Positions 8,723 through 16,991 of a stretch of 64,000 bases of DNA are shown here, piece by piece. The position numbers and the translations under genes were made by a program. The DNA lies in contig OMZE01000021.1 in assembly GCA_900315455.1 (NCBI GenBank), positions 1-64,000 of the forward strand, given 5' to 3'. Every line of letters starts with the position of its first letter. Position 1 is the stretch's first letter. The stretch is from an uncultured Prevotellaceae bacterium (GTDB taxonomy: Bacteria; Bacteroidota; Bacteroidia; Bacteroidales; Bacteroidaceae). Under the pieces are notes generated by a model, which did no database searches, was not told where the DNA came from, and saw only the letters and a list, made by a program, of their open reading frames with translations.

Positions 8723-10942
8723 TTAAATATTCAACTTGAGAACCAAAAGATAGTTGACACCGAAATAGGTGATAATGACCACCAGAAACGCGCTGATCAT
8801 GTAGATGTGGTAATAATGGGGCTTGCGAAGAAATCCGACCGATGCTTTGTGAAATGGCACGGCGTATACCATGAGGGTGATGAGTGCCCATGACTCTTTG
8901 GGGTCCCACGACCAGTAGTTGCCCCACGACACATTGGCCCATACTGCCCCCAGGAAGATACCGATGGTGAGCAGGAAAACGGCAGGATAGAGCAACAGTT
9001 GAGACAGGGCGGTGACCCGCTCCAGTTCATCCACCCTTTTGTGTCTTCTCAGGAGAAATGCCTGCACGCCCAACAGCCATTGTAGGGCAAACAGGGCATA
9101 GGCGCACATCACCGTCATCACATGCACAGAGAGAAGCGGTGAATGTAGCACAGGCATCAGTGGCGTGAGTTGTGAATTGCTGCCCGCCAACATGGCTACC
9201 AACAGGCAGAATGAGGCAAGCAACGGACCGAAACCGGCGATAATGGGGAATTTCCGATGAAGAAAGATGGTGAGCAAAAGAAGTGAACAAGCCATGAACA
9301 ACATGGTTTCGTGGCCGTTGCTCACGGGAATGTGCCCGCTCAGCCACCAACGCAGGCCGAGCAATAGGGTGACATACAGGGTCAACAGCGTGACGAATGT
9401 CAAAGATAACGCCTTGAGCCATGACTTTTGATGCGATGAAAGGAGCAGCACTACACACAGCATCAGACTGAGAGTCAGCGCCGCGAACACGGGCCATTTC
9501 TGACTTCGCACCGTGTTGTAGAAGATTTCTGCTCTTGTGGTGCGCTCTGAGGGGAGAATGTCTTCTGTCGTGGTAGCCGAAGATGGATCGCCTGCCTGCA
9601 GCATGTCACGCTGAAAGAGTTTAATCTTCGCAATGATTTCCATAGCCCTGTCGCGCTGTCCTGTTACAATGCTCTCCGTCAGGTAGTCCATGGACTGCTT
9701 GATGAAGAATTGCTCCTTGACGGGAATTTCCTTCGGGAGCGATTGTCCGCCCGGCGTGTACCAGTCTACGTCATCGCTGCTGCGATAGGGGAACATCCTG
9801 ATGAACTGTCCGCTATAGAACATCTCCACCATGTGGAATTGCTCATCGGCTTCGGTCAGCGCTTTCCTGTTCATCGAACCGTCGCCCTTTCTCATTGCCT
9901 CAACGGCATCTTTGAGTTTGTATGTTTGGTATTCATCCACGAAATCACGGTAGGATGCCCACTGCCCATTGATGCCCAGCATCTGTTGCACATCACGGTT
10001 TTTTACACGAATCAACTTCTGCTGTTCCCATGGAGAGTAGTATATCATCCAACTTGCGAAAATCTCGTCGGCAGAATAGCCCGACCACGACGCGCTGCCC
10101 GACAGTTTGGTGACAAAATCTGTTGCCACGGTGTTGAGCGGACAGATGCGGTTGTTGTATATCACGTTGATGGTGCCTATCCGGTGGGCAATGTCCTTGT
10201 CTACCACCTGCAAGCCGTCGGCGGCACGGAGGGGTGAAGGGGATAGGCTGAGCAACACGAGGAGGACGAGCGGCTGCATGGCCTTGCGGTAGAGCATACG
10301 CATCTGTGTATGGCGTGACAGCAAGGTGGCGATGATGCTCACCAGCAACAGCAGGTAACCGAAATAGGTGATGGCGATGCCGTATGGGTCGTGGCTGATA
10401 CCAAGCGATACTCCCTCGCCGTCGGAGTCGTAACTCGACTGGAAAAGCCGGTAACCGTCGATGTACCCTACATGGTTCATCGATACGACAACATCTTCTC
10501 CATGAGTGTTTTGAATGATGCTTTGGTAGTCGAGGGGGGCATCGGTGCCAGGGTAGTTGACTATTTGAAACTCCTTCAATGTCAGAGAGAAAGGCAGTTG
10601 ATGGGGGTGCCCTTCATCGTCGGTATATGACGACACGGCTGTTCCGATGCGAAGTCCGATGATGCCGCTGCGGGAAAAGAGATGGGTGGTGAGCGCACCT
10701 GCCAGAATGACGACAAATGAGAGGTGCAGCATCATGACGGCAACACGCCTGTAAAGGTGCAGCCTGACCATATACACACAGGCTGCAGCGGTGAGGAGCA
10801 TCCACAGCGCGGCAAACCACCATGTGCCGTAGATTTGTTCGCTGGCAAAACGGGTGCCGCGATATTTCTCTACGACAGTGGCAAACCCTATACACACCGT
10901 GATGAGTGTGTATAGGGTGAAGATGAGTCTCTTATTTACCAA
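8723..10942 (-). CDS. ccsBA: cytochrome c biogenesis protein, ResB-CcsA fusion
   Basis: 739 residues. The N-terminal third has membrane helices and a ResB-like soluble region. The C-terminal third is a CcsA/CcmF-type polytopic domain with the haem-handling WWD motif WGNYWSWDPKESW. By family knowledge such System II synthetases carry haem out of the cytoplasm and attach it to CXXCH cytochromes. The gene starts 6 bases after the stop of the di-haem cytochrome gene, an obvious client, so they are almost certainly one operon. The fusion of the two halves is normal for Bacteroidetes and epsilonproteobacteria. Confidence 0.9.
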   Translation of the reverse strand: MVNKRLIFTLYTLITVCIGFATVVEKYRGTRFASEQIYGTWWFAALWMLLTAAACVYMVRLHLYRRVAVMMLHLSFVVILAGALTTHLFSRSGIIGLRIGTAVSSYTDDEGHPHQLPFSLTLKEFQIVNYPGTDAPLDYQSIIQNTHGEDVVVSMNHVGYIDGYRLFQSSYDSDGEGVSLGISHDPYGIAITYFGYLLLLVSIIATLLSRHTQMRMLYRKAMQPLVLLVLLSLSPSPLRAADGLQVVDKDIAHRIGTINVIYNNRICPLNTVATDFVTKLSGSASWSGYSADEIFASWMIYYSPWEQQKLIRVKNRDVQQMLGINGQWASYRDFVDEYQTYKLKDAVEAMRKGDGSMNRKALTEADEQFHMVEMFYSGQFIRMFPYRSSDDVDWYTPGGQSLPKEIPVKEQFFIKQSMDYLTESIVTGQRDRAMEIIAKIKLFQRDMLQAGDPSSATTTEDILPSERTTRAEIFYNTVRSQKWPVFAALTLSLMLCVVLLLSSHQKSWLKALSLTFVTLLTLYVTLLLGLRWWLSGHIPVSNGHETMLFMACSLLLLTIFLHRKFPIIAGFGPLLASFCLLVAMLAGSNSQLTPLMPVLHSPLLSVHVMTVMCAYALFALQWLLGVQAFLLRRHKRVDELERVTALSQLLLYPAVFLLTIGIFLGAVWANVSWGNYWSWDPKESWALITLMVYAVPFHKASVGFLRKPHYYHIYMISAFLVVIITYFGVNYLLVLKLNI

Positions 10943-10948
10943 TGTGGG

Positions 10949-12655
10949 TTAAATGGATTCAATGAAGTAAATAATCTGGTCGCGTTGTTTCTTCGTCAGG
11001 TTGCGGAACTGCACCACGGAGTTGTAGGCATCGCTCGTGCCTCCTTCTTTCTTGCATCCGTGCCACATGATGGCTTCCATCACGTTGCGGGCACGGCAGT
11101 CGTGCAGACGCTCCACGCCACTTCCACACTTGGCGGCCAATCCGCGTCCCCACAAGGGGGTGGTGCGGCACCAACCGGTGCGGATGTCGTTCTTCATCCA
11201 CAGACGGTGCTGCACGAAATCGGTGTAGGGCCAGATTTTCTGGTGGGGATAGCGCGGCATGTCGTTGTCGGAGGTGAAGAACCTGGCGGGGTCCTGGATA
11301 TGGTCTTCGCCTGTCTGCCACGACGGACGGTGACAGGTGGCACACCCTATCTGCGAAAACAGTTTCTTGCCTTCCTTAAAGTCATCGGTGGTGGTGTTGC
11401 GGGCAGCGGGCACAGCCAGTCCGCGGTGCCAAATCATGAGATTCTTGTATTGGGCATCGGTCATCTCAGCATCGAGCGACTTGCTGGTGAGATAGGTGTA
11501 AATGTCTTTCTCCAAGTCGCCGGTATGCCATTCGGGATGTGCTTTCGTGGGGTCTATGCGGTTGATGTATTCGGTGAAACCGGCCTGCACCTCGGGGTCT
11601 TGCGACGACTTGGTGGCATAGTATTTCCCAGCAAGGTCGAGATAGTGGTAGCGGCGGTCGGAACGGTTCACGTTGGTGATGTTCCAGATGGCATTGGCGC
11701 CGGCTGCATCAAGAATCGGACCACGTGACAGGGCATAGGTGTAGCGCCGCACATATTTCGTGCCGTCGCCCTGCAGTGAGTTGCTGTAGTAACTTTTCCA
11801 GGTGTTGGAAGCCTGGTCCCACATGGCGGGGTTCAACGCGTCGGTGCGGCCGATGCTGTTGAAATACTCGCTCTCTGCCTTCCATTGGGCGGTGATGTCC
11901 TCATCGGGGATGGCGTCAGTCAGTCCTGTGCCGTAGATGCCGATGGTCGATTCCAGCAAAACGCCAATCTCGTTGTTGTATTCTGCTTCGGAGAGGGTCA
12001 CGTCGGTGCCGCTGCGCTGTACCACCACCGGCGCATAGTAGGCCTGATAGGGGATGGATACCTCGGGGTAGATGAGCGAATAGGTCTCGCCGTCGGGGAA
12101 CTGGTTCCCCCACTCATCGGTGTAGTTGTTCCACGCTATCTTAATCTGGTTCTCGTCGATGGGGGCCTTGAAGGGCTTCACGGCGCCTGTCTGCGGCATG
12201 CCGGCCACCGAACGGATGTAGGCATTGGTGGTCTTGTCGTAGATGACGAGCAGGTAACCGTTGCGGTGGGTGTCGGCTTTGTATTCGGTCTGGCGTGCGC
12301 CATGGCCATAGCCGGGGTGACAGTAGAGGCAGCCGCGACGCACATAGACGGGACCCAGACCGTGGAAAGCACCATCGGTGTTGGTGTTGTAGTCTTTCTC
12401 AAAAAGGTATTCTCCCTCGTTGAAGGCTGTCATCATGCCGGCGCTCTCCACAGCCTTTGAGGGCTGCTTGAATGCGGTGGAGGTGTTCACCGTGGTCGTA
12501 CCGAGCAGTCCGCCTGCGTAATAGTCTTCAGGGTAGTCTGAGTTGGTCGGATTGCCTATTTCCCACGTCGTGGGCGAAACATCATTGTCATCGGAACAAC
12601 CAATGGTGATCATCGTACCCATCAAGGCAATACCGAATAGGAATGGTCTGTTCAT
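10949..12655 (-). CDS. di-haem c-type cytochrome lipoprotein (DUF1111, thiol oxidoreductase type)
   Basis: 568 residues with a lipoprotein signal ending TIGCSDD. There are two covalent haem sites: CLYCH in RRGCLYCHPGYGHG and CATCH in IGCATCHRPSW. Distal Met/His ligands cannot be fixed by eye. Proteins of this family are encoded beside imelysins in many Gram-negative bacteria and are implicated in iron uptake, possibly as iron or peroxide redox partners. Here the imelysin gene lies immediately upstream, separated only by a heptad repeat, and the cytochrome c synthetase gene follows 6 bases downstream. Substrate and electron partners are unknown. Confidence 0.85.
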   Translation of the reverse strand: MNRPFLFGIALMGTMITIGCSDDNDVSPTTWEIGNPTNSDYPEDYYAGGLLGTTTVNTSTAFKQPSKAVESAGMMTAFNEGEYLFEKDYNTNTDGAFHGLGPVYVRRGCLYCHPGYGHGARQTEYKADTHRNGYLLVIYDKTTNAYIRSVAGMPQTGAVKPFKAPIDENQIKIAWNNYTDEWGNQFPDGETYSLIYPEVSIPYQAYYAPVVVQRSGTDVTLSEAEYNNEIGVLLESTIGIYGTGLTDAIPDEDITAQWKAESEYFNSIGRTDALNPAMWDQASNTWKSYYSNSLQGDGTKYVRRYTYALSRGPILDAAGANAIWNITNVNRSDRRYHYLDLAGKYYATKSSQDPEVQAGFTEYINRIDPTKAHPEWHTGDLEKDIYTYLTSKSLDAEMTDAQYKNLMIWHRGLAVPAARNTTTDDFKEGKKLFSQIGCATCHRPSWQTGEDHIQDPARFFTSDNDMPRYPHQKIWPYTDFVQHRLWMKNDIRTGWCRTTPLWGRGLAAKCGSGVERLHDCRARNVMEAIMWHGCKKEGGTSDAYNSVVQFRNLTKKQRDQIIYFIESI

Positions 12656-12696
12656 TAATCTTCAATTTTCAATCTTCAATTTTCAATCTCAAAGAG
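12656..12696. repeat. short TTTTCAA heptad array inside an operon
   Basis: About five TTTTCAA/TCTTCAA heptads fill the 41-base gap between the imelysin stop and the di-haem cytochrome start. It is the same sequence family as the arrays at 3581, 27488 and 62871, but lacks the GGCGAAGCC insert. Confidence 0.85.
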
Positions 12697-13893
12697 TTAT
12701 TTTTTGATGTTCACTATCGATTGATAGAGTTTTTGCGCGTTGTCGGCCAGCAGACGGTAGGTGGCGAGCACCACATTGTCGACATAGTTCTCGTTGATGA
12801 CCTGGCACTGTGCCTCCACGGTCTGGTTGCCGGCATATCCTGACAGTGTCTTCGAGAGTTCGTCGAGCGCGTCGTCAAGTTCGCCCAAAGCATCGATGGC
12901 TGCCTTGCAGGAGGCATCGGAGTAGTAGAGGGCAAACGGATTCTTCATACCCTTGATTTTGGTCAGGGCGGCATCGAGTTTGGTCACCACGGCGTTGGCC
13001 TGGCTGGCCAGCGCGGCATTGCCTGAGTTCTGGCAGAAATAAATCAGCGACTGCTGGGTGGGAACGGTGGCGCCCATCTTGCCATAAAGGGCATTCTTGC
13101 AACTGATGATGTTGTCGTAGAAGTCGGTGATGGAGTTGTAGGCATAAGGCGACTCGATGTAGGCAGGGTCCTCACCGGTGTAGGGTAGACCTATCTTCGA
13201 GTCTCCCACTTCACCGATGATGTCCTGGCAGCCGGAGATAATCTCAAGCGTGGCGTCGAGAGCCGTGGCCCAGTCGCCAGTACCGGGGGTCTTGAAGGCC
13301 TTGCCGAAGTTCTGAAACGAACCCAGCGAACCTTCTGCATCGCCGTCGTCGTTGATGCTGTTGTGAGTGGCCACGTAGTTGATGGCAATCTGATGGCGCT
13401 CTGCATTGCTCTCCTTCGAGTCCCATGCGGCTTCCAGCGTGGCAGTGGCGTTGTAGAGGTCTTTGGCCACAGCACAGATGTAGTTGTACTCGAGGTTGGT
13501 CAACTGACTGATGGGGCGGGGCGAACCCTGACGGAAGAGCACATATTCCAAACCATGATAACCCAAAATGCCGGAGTTGGCGGTCTTGATGAAGTTGTCG
13601 AGATTCGACATCGCCTTCTCGTCGCGCAGCACGTCAGCCAGGTCGTTGGCGGCTACTGGCCATGTGTCGGTGTGGGGGTCGATGGAGTAGACATCAGCGG
13701 CTCCGAAAAGGAAAGCCTCACTGTTCTCCCAGTTGGCACGGGCTGTCTTCCAGTCGCTGCAGGCCTTGTCGAGGGCGGCCTGTGAACCAGTAACAGTGGT
13801 GGTGTCGGCATCGTCATCGCTTGAGCATGAAACGAAGCCGGTAGAGAGGGCGACAGCAAACGCTGCGATTTTCAAAAGATTCTTACTTTTCAT
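12697..13893 (-). CDS. imelysin-family iron-regulated lipoprotein
   Basis: 398 residues, with a lipoprotein signal ending GFVSCSSDDD. The diagnostic imelysin motif GxHxxE appears as GYHGLEYVLF. The rest is an all-helical two-bundle fold. The family (M75, IrpA, EfeO-like) is periplasmic and tied to iron uptake, and peptidase activity has largely been discounted. The gene sits between an outer-membrane porin and a di-haem cytochrome, which suggests a route for iron or haem from porin to periplasmic binding protein. A specific Fe(III), Fe(II) or haem ligand cannot be told from sequence. Confidence 0.88.
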   Translation of the reverse strand: MKSKNLLKIAAFAVALSTGFVSCSSDDDADTTTVTGSQAALDKACSDWKTARANWENSEAFLFGAADVYSIDPHTDTWPVAANDLADVLRDEKAMSNLDNFIKTANSGILGYHGLEYVLFRQGSPRPISQLTNLEYNYICAVAKDLYNATATLEAAWDSKESNAERHQIAINYVATHNSINDDGDAEGSLGSFQNFGKAFKTPGTGDWATALDATLEIISGCQDIIGEVGDSKIGLPYTGEDPAYIESPYAYNSITDFYDNIISCKNALYGKMGATVPTQQSLIYFCQNSGNAALASQANAVVTKLDAALTKIKGMKNPFALYYSDASCKAAIDALGELDDALDELSKTLSGYAGNQTVEAQCQVINENYVDNVVLATYRLLADNAQKLYQSIVNIKK

Positions 13894-13941
13894 TGTGCTA
13901 AATGTTTATAATGATGTTATTCTGATCTCAAACCTCAGGTG

Positions 13942-15369
13942 TTATAGGAGTTTTCCACTATACGTGATGCCCAAGTTGATGCTTGGCTCGTTGTTGTAGG
14001 GCTGTTTGTATAGCGGACTGTCTGATGTCAGACCGTTGTTGTTCACTTTCTCGAAGAATCGGTAGGAATACTCCCCTTTGATGGTGATTTGATTCACAGG
14101 CGAGAAGTTCAGGCCTAATGCACACCTGTATTTCTTGGTATACTTGTACATCGACTCATAAGTGCCCGATGCCATCGTGTCGTAGTGCTCGAAGCGTCCG
14201 AAGATATACAGTTTCTCATTCTTCTCACGCAATCGTGGTATCTGGGAGAAGATGTTGTAGCCGGCTTCTATGGCGTATGCCAGGGCATTGCTGCCGATGT
14301 TGGAATAATGGTGGGGGTTGCCGTCCTGATATTTGTGGTGTGTCCAGTTGGCTTGGTTGTATGCGGAAATCTCGTCGGCATCGCTGAAGTGGGCATAGTC
14401 CACATTGCCGCGAACAATCCAGTTCCAGCGGTTGAGCGAGAAATCCAAGGCTACGATACACAGCGCTCCTGTCAGGTCGTCGTATTTGGCTCCCGGTGTG
14501 CGCAAGGTGTTGCGGAAGGTGTAGCCATAATAACCGCTAAGTCCGATGCGCAGGCCCTTCAGCGAATAGTTGTCGATGCGCAGGACACCGGCATAGTTGT
14601 TGGCAACCTTGAATTCATAGGGACTGGTGGCACCGTAATGTACGAAATTTTCAGCAGTGAAACTCTCGGAGTTCAGGCCTGAGAGCAATTGGGCCTCGTA
14701 ACGCCAGTTCTTCAGACGGCCCCATAGCGAAAGGCCCACCTGGTGCCAGGTGTTGGGCATGATGGTGGCCTCGCCTTCGGGACGGTAAACGGTGAAGAAC
14801 TGGTGGGGCTCGTGGTAGGCGTTGGAGTAGCCCACGGGCACGATAATCTCACCGGCCTTGATATTGAACTTGCCACCCCAGAATGCTTTGTTAATCCAGA
14901 ATTGCTCGATGTTCACCTCGCCGCCTTTTTCCACCTCGGCCTCATATTCACCGGCCTCTTCGGCTTCTATCTCCACAGCAGTGCCATTACCGCCGTGTTC
15001 AAACTCTATCTCTGCGCCCATCGACCAGCCCTTGCCGAAATCGAAACCGAGGTTCACACAGACGTGGGGCAGGTCGAAACGGCCATGGCTCTTGTCGTCA
15101 GCATAGTTTTCCGGTATCTTGTAGCGATTGAAACTCTGACTGTAAAAATTTCTGCTCATCACGGCCTCGCCATATCCACCAATGTGGAGACGTGAGAGCA
15201 ATTCACTCTTCTCTTCTGTTCTTGCCACTTGCCGTGTGGCCCCGGTGGTGGCATCTACGCCCATGTCGTCGGACTCCTGAGCCATTGAGCAAATGGGCAA
15301 AACTACGAGAACAACAGTGGAAATGATTGGTCTCGTCAATCGCTGAAAATTGTGCTTGAATGGATTCAT
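13942..15369 (-). CDS. outer-membrane porin of the imelysin operon
   Basis: 475 residues from the ATG at 15369 (MNPFKHNFQR), with signal peptide to about PICSMAQ. It is a beta-barrel with many short amphipathic strands and a strand containing GAEIEFEHGGNG. A strikingly acidic loop follows (residues AVEIEAEEAGEYEAEVEKGG), a plausible cation-attracting feature. The C-terminus ends in a typical barrel strand (GITYSGKLL). It begins the operon with imelysin, cytochrome and CcsBA. The -7 box TAATTTTG ends six bases before this ATG, so the transcript is predicted to be nearly leaderless. Metal or haem passage is inferred from context only. Confidence 0.75.
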   Translation of the reverse strand: MNPFKHNFQRLTRPIISTVVLVVLPICSMAQESDDMGVDATTGATRQVARTEEKSELLSRLHIGGYGEAVMSRNFYSQSFNRYKIPENYADDKSHGRFDLPHVCVNLGFDFGKGWSMGAEIEFEHGGNGTAVEIEAEEAGEYEAEVEKGGEVNIEQFWINKAFWGGKFNIKAGEIIVPVGYSNAYHEPHQFFTVYRPEGEATIMPNTWHQVGLSLWGRLKNWRYEAQLLSGLNSESFTAENFVHYGATSPYEFKVANNYAGVLRIDNYSLKGLRIGLSGYYGYTFRNTLRTPGAKYDDLTGALCIVALDFSLNRWNWIVRGNVDYAHFSDADEISAYNQANWTHHKYQDGNPHHYSNIGSNALAYAIEAGYNIFSQIPRLREKNEKLYIFGRFEHYDTMASGTYESMYKYTKKYRCALGLNFSPVNQITIKGEYSYRFFEKVNNNGLTSDSPLYKQPYNNEPSINLGITYSGKLL

Positions 15370-15374
15370 GACTG

Positions 15375-15423
15375 CAAAATTACTCCAATCCATTTGGGCT
15401 GACAATACTCAAAAATCAGTATT
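15375..15423 (-). promoter_or_regulatory. promoter and dyad for the porin-imelysin operon
   Basis: On the minus strand TAATTTTG occupies 15382-15375, with an ATTG 20 bases upstream. A perfect six-base dyad, AATACT-N8-AGTATT (15404-15423), overlaps the -33 region and is a likely regulator site. Confidence 0.6.
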
Positions 15424-15528
15424 CTGGATGACGTGCTTGGGTATGACTACTCGGTTACTATGAATTGAATACCATGTTCTTGTTATATGCGTTAATGAAT
15501 AGTTTTTGATAATACCTTCAAATGGGGA

Positions 15529-15601
15529 TTGCGTTCGTCAAAGAAATAATGTAATTTTGCATCCGAAATAGTATATCAACTATCACCCCAACTCCTGATA
15601 G
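15529..15601 (+). promoter_or_regulatory. promoter and leader dyads of the hemerythrin-LuxR gene
   Basis: TAATTTTG at 15552-15559 is the -7 box, and TTGC at 15529-15532 is a weak -33. The leader then holds two nested dyads: ATAGT-N6-ACTAT (15568-15583) and CTATCA-N10-TGATAG (15580-15601). They share a half site, so they could be alternative hairpins or an autoregulatory operator. Confidence 0.6.
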
Positions 15602-15636
15602 TAGAACAAGTGGAAACTTGAAAAAGCAATATACCG

Positions 15637-16593
15637 ATGAAAAGAATGAAACTATACGAGGCTGATGATAAGATGATCGACCTTATCAGTGATAATTATA
15701 GCATGTTGCAGGGACTAAACGCCTTCGGCATCCATCTTGGTTTTGGTGACAAGACCGTCAGCAAGATTTGCGACGAGCAGGGGGTGGATTGCCATACCTT
15801 CCTCACTGTCGTCAATTTCCTCATCAATGGATATGCCCCAAAGAATACCGACGACACGATTTCCGTGAAAACATTGCTCGATTACCTGCGTGCCTCGCAT
15901 CGGTTCTTCCTTGACTTCCAGTTGCCGTCTATTCGGAAAAAACTGGAAGAGAGCCTTAGCAAAAGCGATAGCCTCTCCGTACTGATTCTGCGCCTCTATG
16001 ATGAGTATGCGCACGACATCCAACTGCACATGAAATATGAGGAGAAAACGCTTTTCCCGTATGTCGAGGCGCTCATCCGGGGAGAGAAAAAGACCGACTA
16101 CAATGTGGAAATCTTCTCCAAGCATCATAGCGACACTACGGGAAAGTTTCATGAACTGAAGAACATCATCATCAAGTACTTCCCTCACGACGGACTCGCC
16201 AACAACCAACTCACAGCAACTCTCTACGATATCTACAACAATGAGGAATGGCTCTGCAACCACAGCAACGTGGAGGAGGTGCTGTTTGTGCCGGCCATCC
16301 GCTTGATGGAACAGAAGTTGAAGAATGATGATGTGTCGGCTAGGATTTCAAACATGATCACTAAGGCCGACAGCATGGAACCGCTTTCGGAACGCGAAAA
16401 GGAAATCATTGTGTGTCTCGCTCAAGGCATGTCAAACAAGGAAATTGCCAACCAACTGTTCATTTCTGTTAATACGGTCATCACACACAGAAGAAACATT
16501 TTCAGGAAGTTGCAGATTCACTCGCTTGCCGGACTCACCATCTACGCCATTGCCAATAACCTCATCGACAAACAATGCTTTTTGCACCAGTAA
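15637..16593 (+). CDS. hemerythrin-domain LuxR-type transcriptional regulator
   Basis: 318 residues in three parts. Residues 1-75 resemble the ScdA/RIC N-terminal domain (GLNAFGIHLGFGDKTVSKIC), but the usual Cys-Cys pair is replaced by Leu-Gly. Residues 85-235 form a hemerythrin four-helix bundle with the expected di-iron ligands in order: SHRFF, LHMKYEEK, SKHHSD and CNHSNVEE. The C-terminus is a LuxR HTH (PLSEREKEIIVCLAQGMSNK, NTVITHRRNI). Di-iron hemerythrins bind O2 or NO, so this is probably a one-component sensor of oxygen, nitrosative stress or iron. It is divergent from the porin-imelysin-cytochrome operon, its most likely target. Three in-frame stop cassettes mark its 3' end. Confidence 0.85.
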   Translation: MKRMKLYEADDKMIDLISDNYSMLQGLNAFGIHLGFGDKTVSKICDEQGVDCHTFLTVVNFLINGYAPKNTDDTISVKTLLDYLRASHRFFLDFQLPSIRKKLEESLSKSDSLSVLILRLYDEYAHDIQLHMKYEEKTLFPYVEALIRGEKKTDYNVEIFSKHHSDTTGKFHELKNIIIKYFPHDGLANNQLTATLYDIYNNEEWLCNHSNVEEVLFVPAIRLMEQKLKNDDVSARISNMITKADSMEPLSEREKEIIVCLAQGMSNKEIANQLFISVNTVITHRRNIFRKLQIHSLAGLTIYAIANNLIDKQCFLHQ

Positions 16594-16640
16594 GCAGTCT
16601 TTTTGCATCAGTAGGCAATCTTTTTGAACCAGTGAGCAAT
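16578..16640 (+). repeat. three 21-bp tandem units, each with an in-frame stop
   Basis: Units at 16578-16598, 16599-16619 and 16620-16640 share the pattern cTTTTTGnAnCAGT. In the regulator frame they read CFLHQ-TAA, AVFLHQ-TAG and AIFLNQ-TGA. The context around each stop (CAG-stop-GCA) is identical while all three stop codons are used. Confidence 0.85.
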
Positions 16641-16748
16641 TCTGCTTCATTTCTTCTTCCATCACCTTACTGGGGTGGAAAATTGGTGGCATTTCCACAA
16701 TAATTCATGATAAATCCCTGTCCTTAACAAAAATAAACGTCTTTTTCC

Positions 16749-16830
16749 TTTGGGTTTCAGTGATTTTTCGTTATCTTTGCAGCGCAAAAGATTGTGTACC
16801 CGTTTCTGTACACTTGTCTGACAAGTGGAA
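16749..16830 (+). promoter_or_regulatory. glyS promoter with structured leader
   Basis: TTTG at 16749-16752, exactly 19 bases, then TATCTTTG at 16772-16779. The leader to the ATG at 16992 is about 205 bases and starts with two dyads: GTGTAC-N8-GTACAC (about 16794-16813), then CTTGTC-T-GACAAG (about 16814-16826). The rest of the leader has no further clear feature. This is not a T-box: no specifier stem or UGGN bulge is visible. Confidence 0.7.
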
Positions 16831-16991
16831 AGATTGAAGCGGGGCAGGTCGTTTGCTTTGATGAATGTCAATGTTTGTTGGCTGTTGGAAATGTATGGTT
16901 CAGCGTGCGGAAAACAATGAAAGAATGAATGGAGTTTTACCGGGCGTAGATACTTTCCGTGGAGCCAATTTGTAATCGAATTAAAAGAAAA

